NCBI RefSeq assembly: GCF_000012865.1
Contig: NC_007503.1
Location: 186,001-250,000, forward strand
Length of the DNA stretch: 64,000 bases
Direction of reading: 5' to 3'
Origin: Carboxydothermus hydrogenoformans Z-2901
GTDB lineage: Bacteria > Bacillota > Z-2901 > Carboxydothermales > Carboxydothermaceae
Shown here: positions 58,471 to 64,000 of the stretch, piece after piece
Numbering within the stretch: position 1 is the first letter of the stretch
Layout of the letters: every line of letters starts with the position of its first letter
Program-made: the position numbers and the translations under genes
Notes under the pieces: generated by a model
Database searches by the model: none
The model's input: the letters and a program-made list of their open reading frames with translations, nothing else
What the model was told of the DNA's origin: nothing

Positions 58471-59850
58471 ATGCCGATGGATTTTGGACTGAATTTAGAA
58501 CAGACGCAAAAGCTTGTTTTAACGCCCGAGCTAAAACAGGCCATTACCATTTTACAATTGAATACTTTAGAATTAGTAAGTTTTATTGAACAGCAGGTGG
58601 AAACCAATCCGCTTTTAGAAATTGAAATTTGTGAAGATAAAGAGGAAAATGAATTGGGCGAAAATGAAGAATATCAGGAATTGCGGGAAATTGCTGAATA
58701 TTTTGCCGATTCCAGTGATTTGGGGATGGGCTTGAGGCAAGAGGATGAAGAACGGAAAGGTTTTGAACCGGCAAGTTCCGAAAGCAGCCTGTGGGAACAT
58801 CTTTATTTACAACTTCATTTATTGAATTTACCCCAGCTTGATAATAAAATCGGAGAGTTTATTATTGGCAATATTGACGAAAATGGCTATCTAACCTGCC
58901 CGGTGGAGGAAATTTCTGAAAGGCTGAAAGTGGAAGAAGAAGAAGTGGTACGGGTTTTAAAAATTATCCAAACCTTTGATCCTCCAGGAGTTGGCGCCCG
59001 GGGGCTTTTAGAATGTCTTTTAATTCAGGCGGAGCAAAAAAATATTTTAACTCCTTTGTTAAAAGAGATAATTTCCAATTATTTACCCGATTTAGCCCAG
59101 AGCAAGTACTTGAAAGTGGCCAATCGCTTGGGAGTAACGGTAGAGGAAGTTTACCAGGCGATGGATATAATAAAAAGTTTAGACCCAAAGCCGGGAAGAA
59201 ATTTTGCTACGCTAAAAGAAGTAAGGTACGTGGTACCGGATATCACTGTGGAAAAAGTGGAAAGTGAATATATAATCCTGGTTAACGACAGCCTTTTACC
59301 CCGTTTAAATATTAATAAAATTTACCAAAACATTTTAAAACAAAAGGATTACGATGAAAAAACGAAAAAATATGTGGAGAAAAAATTAAATCAAGCCCTC
59401 TGGCTTATCAAAAGTATCGAACAGAGGCGTTTTACCCTGTACCGGGTGGCTCGTTTCATTGTGGACTATCAACGGGAATTTTTAGAGTACGGTTTAAAAT
59501 ATTTAAAGCCGTTAACCCTAAAACAGGTGGCAAAGGCGTTGAATTTACACGAATCGACCATCTCCCGGGCCTGCGCCAATAAATATATGGCTACTCCCCG
59601 GGGGACTTTTGAAATGAAGTACTTCTTTGCTTCGGCGTTGGAAAGCGGTCAAGGAGGTTTTTCCTCTTCCACCAGTATCAAAGCGCAAATTAAAGAACTG
59701 ATTGCCCGGGAAAATCCCCAGGATCCTTTATCGGACCAGAGAATTGCCGATATTTTAACCCAGCGGGGTGTAAAAATATCCCGACGGACCGTTGCTAAAT
59801 ACCGGGAAGAAATGGGGATTTTAGCGGCAGCAAAACGGAGAAAAGTGTAG
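58471..59850 (+). CDS. rpoN: RNA polymerase sigma-54 factor
   Basis: The protein has 459 residues. AGGAGTGA precedes the ATG. Region I is glutamine/leucine-rich (LVLTPELKQAITILQLNTLEL); region II is acidic. Region III core-binding follows, with the helix-turn-helix LTLKQVAKALNLHESTISRA near residue 350, and the RpoN box ISRRTVAKYREEMGI is near the end. It directs transcription from -24/-12 promoters and needs an enhancer-binding activator, none of which is in the window. It precedes gap, where many Firmicutes have cggR. Confidence 0.96.
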   Translation: MPMDFGLNLEQTQKLVLTPELKQAITILQLNTLELVSFIEQQVETNPLLEIEICEDKEENELGENEEYQELREIAEYFADSSDLGMGLRQEDEERKGFEPASSESSLWEHLYLQLHLLNLPQLDNKIGEFIIGNIDENGYLTCPVEEISERLKVEEEEVVRVLKIIQTFDPPGVGARGLLECLLIQAEQKNILTPLLKEIISNYLPDLAQSKYLKVANRLGVTVEEVYQAMDIIKSLDPKPGRNFATLKEVRYVVPDITVEKVESEYIILVNDSLLPRLNINKIYQNILKQKDYDEKTKKYVEKKLNQALWLIKSIEQRRFTLYRVARFIVDYQREFLEYGLKYLKPLTLKQVAKALNLHESTISRACANKYMATPRGTFEMKYFFASALESGQGGFSSSTSIKAQIKELIARENPQDPLSDQRIADILTQRGVKISRRTVAKYREEMGILAAAKRRKV

Positions 59851-59893
59851 AAATTCCGGCGGGCACAAGCCCGTCTTAGTACGGGGAATTTTT
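59851..59893 (+). terminator. Hairpin after rpoN
   Basis: AAATTCC (59851-59857) pairs with GGAATTT (59885-59891), and an inner CGGGC/GCCCG stem (59860-59864 and 59869-59873) lies between. A short T-run follows. It is a plausible terminator. Confidence 0.55.
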
Positions 59894-59992
59894 AGCGCCC
59901 AAGTTTGCCAAATTCCCAAAACTTCTACCGGAAAGATTGCCAAAGTGCAGTTAAGAGAAATGTTTAAAGACTGGAAGCCGGTAAAAAATTAA
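59894..59992 (+). pseudogene. C-terminal remnant of an AMP-forming acyl-CoA synthetase
   Basis: Reading from 59894 to the TAA at 59992 gives SAQVCQIPKTSTGKIAKV followed by QLREMFKDWKPVKN and stop. This is the A10 end of adenylate-forming enzymes (PKTSTGKI with the catalytic Lys, then LRE). No start codon or upstream domain exists; rpoN ends just before. The rest of the gene has been lost. It lies in the 319-base gap between rpoN and gap, which otherwise holds two hairpins and the gap promoter. Confidence 0.6.
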
Positions 59993-59996
59993 GTTT

Positions 59997-60020
59997 AAAA
60001 GGCGGTGCAACCCGCCTTTT
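59997..60020 (+). terminator. Rho-independent terminator of the lost synthetase gene
   Basis: AAAAGGCGG / CCGCCTTTT stem with a six-base loop and terminal T4. It follows the remnant's stop codon by four bases, as expected of the original gene's terminator. Confidence 0.75.
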
Positions 60021-60082
60021 CGTATGTTTAATATTCAAAAAATAAAAACATTTTGGAAGGGTAGCTGGGATTACTTTAAAAC

Positions 60083-60112
60083 TTGCCTACCTTAGAAATA
60101 TCGTTTTATAAT
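60083..60112 (+). promoter_or_regulatory. SigA-type promoter of the gap operon
   Basis: TTGCCT (60083-60088) and TATAAT (60107-60112) are 18 bases apart, about 58 bases before the gap ATG. No obvious CggR- or CcpA-type operator is visible. Confidence 0.65.
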
Positions 60113-60151
60113 ACAAGAGAAGCATAGTTATTTTTTTCTAATTTAATTTAA

Positions 60152-61177
<1,026 letters not shown>

Positions 61178-61229
61178 TAGTGGGGGCCAAGTCCCCCGTT
61201 TCCCATTTTAAGAAGGGAAGGGGAGTGTT

Positions 61230-62414
61230 ATGAACAAAAAGTCTATAAGAGATGTGGAGGTAAAAGGCAAAAAAGTTTTTGTGCGGGTTGATTTTAACGT
61301 ACCTTTAAATGAGAACCGGGAAATAACCGATGATACTCGCATCCGGGCAGCCCTTCCTACCCTCCAGTACTTGAGAGAACAAGGGGCTAAACTTATCGTC
61401 GCCTCTCATTTAGGCCGACCCAAAGGTCAATTTAACGAAAAATACAGCTTAAAACCGGTTGCTAAAAGATTGGCCGAGCTTCTTGGTATAGAGGTTAAAA
61501 TGGCTCCCGATGTAGTGGGGCCTGAGGTGGAAAAAATGGCCGGGGAATTACGGCCGGGAGAAGTACTTCTTTTAGAAAACGTACGCTTTTATCCCGAAGA
61601 GGAAAAAAATGATCCGGAATTTGCCCGAAAACTGGCGCGGCTTGCCGAAATTTTTGTCAGCGATGCCTTTGGGGCTGCTCACCGGGCTCATGCTTCTACC
61701 GCCGGTATAGCATCGTATTTACCGGCTGTAGCCGGATTTTTAATGGAAAAAGAAATTAACTTCCTTTCCCGGGCATTAAATAACCCGGAACGGCCCTTTG
61801 TGGCTATTATTGGTGGAGCCAAGGTTTCCGATAAAATCGGGGTGATTGAAAATCTTCTCGGCAAAGTTGACGTTCTTTTAATTGGCGGTGGCATGGCCAA
61901 CACCTTTTTAAAAGCTATGGGCTATGAAACCGGAAAATCTTTGGTGGAAGAGGATAAAGTAAATTTAGCCGGGGAGTTAATGAATAAAGCAAAAGAAGTA
62001 GGAGTTAAACTTTTGCTGCCGAGTGACGTGGTGGTGGCTCCCAGGATTGAAGCGGGCGTACCCAGCAAAATTGTAGCGGTTGACAGCATTCCTGCTGAAG
62101 AAATGGCTTTGGATATTGGCGAAAAAACCGCAAAGCATTTCCGGGAAGAGATTTTAAAAGCTAAGACCGTTGTCTGGAACGGGCCGATGGGGGTTTTTGA
62201 AGTGGAACCCTTTGACCGGGGTACTGTTGCGGTAGCCGAAGCGGTAGCCGAAAGCGGCGCTCTTTCCGTGGTCGGCGGTGGAGACTCGGTTGCGGCGGTA
62301 GAAAAGGCCGGAGTTGCGGACAAAATAACCCATATTTCCACCGGCGGGGGAGCATCTCTGGAATTTTTAGAAGGGAAAAAACTTCCCGGAGTTGAAGTTT
62401 TAAACGATAAGTAA
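61230..62414 (+). CDS. pgk: Phosphoglycerate kinase
   Basis: The protein has 394 residues, a standard length. Signature [55 protein letters not shown] and the nucleotide-binding [15 protein letters not shown] with [14 protein letters not shown]. It transfers phosphate between 1,3-bisphosphoglycerate and ADP. It lies 52 bases after gap and 16 before tpiA. Confidence 0.98.
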   Translation: MNKKSIRDVEVKGKKVFVRVDFNVPLNENREITDDTRIRAALPTLQYLREQGAKLIVASHLGRPKGQFNEKYSLKPVAKRLAELLGIEVKMAPDVVGPEVEKMAGELRPGEVLLLENVRFYPEEEKNDPEFARKLARLAEIFVSDAFGAAHRAHASTAGIASYLPAVAGFLMEKEINFLSRALNNPERPFVAIIGGAKVSDKIGVIENLLGKVDVLLIGGGMANTFLKAMGYETGKSLVEEDKVNLAGELMNKAKEVGVKLLLPSDVVVAPRIEAGVPSKIVAVDSIPAEEMALDIGEKTAKHFREEILKAKTVVWNGPMGVFEVEPFDRGTVAVAEAVAESGALSVVGGGDSVAAVEKAGVADKITHISTGGGASLEFLEGKKLPGVEVLNDK

Positions 62415-62430
62415 TTACGGGGGGCGGGGT

Positions 62431-63186
62431 ATGAGAAAACCTTTTATTGCTGGCAACTGGAAAATGTATAAAACCCCTGTCGAGGCGGCCGGATTTGTCC
62501 GTGAGCTCATCGATAGCTTAAAAGATGTTAGCGGTGTGGACGTAGCGGTCTGTCCGCCTTTTCCTGCCCTGTGGCCGGTTAAGGAAGCATTAGAGGGGAG
62601 CAATATTGCTCTGGGAGCCCAGAACATGCATTTTGAAAAGGAAGGGGCTTTTACCGGTGAAGTATCTCCGGCCATGCTTCAAGATATAGGGGTTAAGTAC
62701 GTAATCTTGGGACACTCCGAGCGGAGAGCTTACTTTGGGGAAACGGACGAACTTATTAACCAGAAAATAAAGGCAGCTTTTACCTGGGGACTAAATCCTA
62801 TCTTTTGCGTTGGCGAAACTTTGGAAGAGCGGGAACGGGGAATTACCAAGGCAGTAGTGGAAATTCAGGTGTTAAAGGGCCTGGCTGGAGTTACGGCAGA
62901 GCAGGCCGAAAACCTGACCATTGCTTACGAGCCGGTATGGGCAATTGGTACCGGAAAAACCGCAACTCCCGATGATGCTCAGGAAGTGTGCCAGTTTATC
63001 CGGGAACTTTTGGTAAAGCTTTTCGGGCGGGAGATAGCGGATAAAGTTCGCATTCAGTACGGTGGTAGTGTTAAGCCGGAAAATATTAAAGAGCTTATTG
63101 CCAAACCGGATATCGACGGTGCCTTAGTAGGCGGTGCCAGCTTAAAAGTAGAAAGCTTTACCGCAATAGTTAAAGGCAGTATTTAA
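62431..63186 (+). CDS. tpiA: Triosephosphate isomerase
   Basis: The protein has 251 residues. GGGGCGGGG precedes the [14 protein letters not shown] holds the catalytic Lys, [14 protein letters not shown] the catalytic His, and [20 protein letters not shown] the catalytic Glu and the mobile loop 6. [11 protein letters not shown] is the phosphate-binding end. It interconverts dihydroxyacetone phosphate and glyceraldehyde-3-phosphate. It lies 12 bases before gpmI. Confidence 0.98.
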   Translation: MRKPFIAGNWKMYKTPVEAAGFVRELIDSLKDVSGVDVAVCPPFPALWPVKEALEGSNIALGAQNMHFEKEGAFTGEVSPAMLQDIGVKYVILGHSERRAYFGETDELINQKIKAAFTWGLNPIFCVGETLEERERGITKAVVEIQVLKGLAGVTAEQAENLTIAYEPVWAIGTGKTATPDDAQEVCQFIRELLVKLFGREIADKVRIQYGGSVKPENIKELIAKPDIDGALVGGASLKVESFTAIVKGSI

Positions 63187-63198
63187 GGAGGACTTAAA

Positions 63199-64000
63199 GT
63201 GTCTGTATTACTGACAATATTAGACGGCTGGGGTATAGCGGAAACTACCTATGGCAACAGTATAAAAGAGGCGGGAACTCCCAATTTCAATCGGTACTGG
63301 GATAATTACCCCCATACAATTTTAGAGGCCTCGGGACTTGCGGTAGGTCTTCCCCGCGGGCAGATGGGCAATTCGGAAGTTGGCCACCTCAACATGGGAG
63401 CCGGAAGGATTGTTTACCAGGAATTAACCCGGATTACCAAAGAAATAGAGGAAGGCAGCTTTTTTCAAAATCGTGAGCTTTTAGAGGCTGTAAATCATGC
63501 TCAAAAAACCGGAGGCAATCTCCACCTCATGGGGTTATTATCCGATGGTGGGGTGCATAGCCATATTGAACACCTCTTTGCTTTGTTAGAACTTTGCCGC
63601 CGGGAAAAATTTTCCCGGGTATTTATCCACCCCTTTCTCGATGGCCGGGATGTGCCGCCGCAAAACGCCCGGGAATACATAGAAGCTTTGGAAGCTCGGT
63701 TAAAGGAACTTGGCTTTGGCCAAATTGCCACGGTGATGGGGCGGTATTACGCTATGGACCGGGATAAGCGCTGGGAGCGGACGGAAAAAGCTTACCGGGC
63801 GATGGTTTTTGGGGAAGGGTTTAAAGTAACAGAGCCGGAGGCGGCGGTGGCTTTAGCCTACGACCGGGGGGAAACCGATGAATTTGTTTCTCCTACGGTG
63901 GTTTTGACTTCCGAAGGTCAGCCCCGGGGAGTAGTTAAAGAAGGAGATAGCATCATCTTTTTCAATTTCCGTCCCGACCGGGCCCGGCAGATAACAAGAG
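63199..64000 (+). CDS. gpmI: 2,3-bisphosphoglycerate-independent phosphoglycerate mutase (partial)
   Basis: GTG start 63199, eight bases after AAGGAGG. 267 codons are visible; the full family length is about 510, so the C-terminal half lies outside. LLTILDGWGIAE supplies the first metal Asp, MGNSEVGHLNMGAGR the phosphorylated Ser, then GLLSDGGVHSHIEH, PFLDGRDVPPQ, MGRYYAMDRDKRWERT and FFNFRPDRARQI. It interconverts 3- and 2-phosphoglycerate with manganese. Enolase would be expected next in this operon. Confidence 0.96.
   Translation, partial: MSVLLTILDGWGIAETTYGNSIKEAGTPNFNRYWDNYPHTILEASGLAVGLPRGQMGNSEVGHLNMGAGRIVYQELTRITKEIEEGSFFQNRELLEAVNHAQKTGGNLHLMGLLSDGGVHSHIEHLFALLELCRREKFSRVFIHPFLDGRDVPPQNAREYIEALEARLKELGFGQIATVMGRYYAMDRDKRWERTEKAYRAMVFGEGFKVTEPEAAVALAYDRGETDEFVSPTVVLTSEGQPRGVVKEGDSIIFFNFRPDRARQITR

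Overview
The window reads as chromosomal DNA of a thermophilic, strictly anaerobic Gram-positive bacterium of the Carboxydothermus type (Firmicutes). I infer this from gene content rather than from any search. It has several multihaem c-type cytochromes, an S-layer-anchored cytochrome, NrfHA nitrite reductase, MurT/GatD, the rapZ-yvcK-whiA cluster, ADP-forming acetyl-CoA synthetase, DUF134/NifX-type proteins, frequent TTG and GTG starts behind strong AGGAGG sites, and AT-rich intergenic spacers. I saw no tRNA, rRNA, CRISPR array, insertion sequence or prophage.

Left part (1-17 kb). This is an electron-transfer region. A partial exported cytochrome (at least 6 haem sites) runs off the left edge. 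A Wzy/O-antigen-ligase-like membrane protein follows, then an operon for a 14-haem membrane-anchored cytochrome, a TPR protein and an NHL beta-propeller protein. Next come two small exported proteins, the first broken by a frameshift. A NapH-like polyferredoxin and a methyltransferase lie on the minus strand. A DEAD-box helicase sits behind a promoter plus attenuator-like hairpin. A TPP riboswitch controls thiT-thiN. Two more cytochromes follow: a nine-haem protein with a C-terminal SH3-like domain and a 20-haem protein.

Middle part (17-41 kb). Minus-strand genes encode DUF3343, a DUF134-NifX fusion, a cis-prenyltransferase-like protein and an MFS transporter. Then come pgi, a HAD hydrolase, nrfHA, and a ferredoxin with a perfect CRP/FNR-type operator upstream. 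These are followed by murT-gatD, acetyl-CoA synthetase, several small or unknown genes, a sirtuin, uvrB-uvrA and an SLH-domain 11-haem cytochrome on the minus strand.

Right part (41-64 kb). A hydantoinase-like and a histone-deacetylase-like gene overlap. ADP-forming acetyl-CoA synthetase follows, then an AbrB/Doc-like gene pair whose Doc partner has lost its catalytic motif, and uvrC. A long co-directional run then carries a HAD phosphatase, an FMN dehydrogenase, a ROK kinase, a PHP protein, rapZ, yvcK, a polysaccharide deacetylase, whiA, an MBL-fold hydrolase, an acyltransferase, a DUF1405 protein and rpoN. The window ends in the glycolytic operon gap-pgk-tpiA-gpmI (gpmI partial). A remnant of an AMP-forming acyl-CoA synthetase lies between rpoN and gap.

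How it fits together. The visible cytochromes add up to about 69 haem-binding sites. They suggest a chain from the membrane quinone pool (NapC/NrfH-like anchors), through multihaem relays, to a cytochrome held in the S-layer. Two CRP/FNR-like sites sit in front of iron-sulphur protein genes, which suggests shared redox or gas-responsive control. Carbon metabolism is represented by two acetyl-CoA synthetases of different chemistry and most of lower glycolysis/gluconeogenesis.
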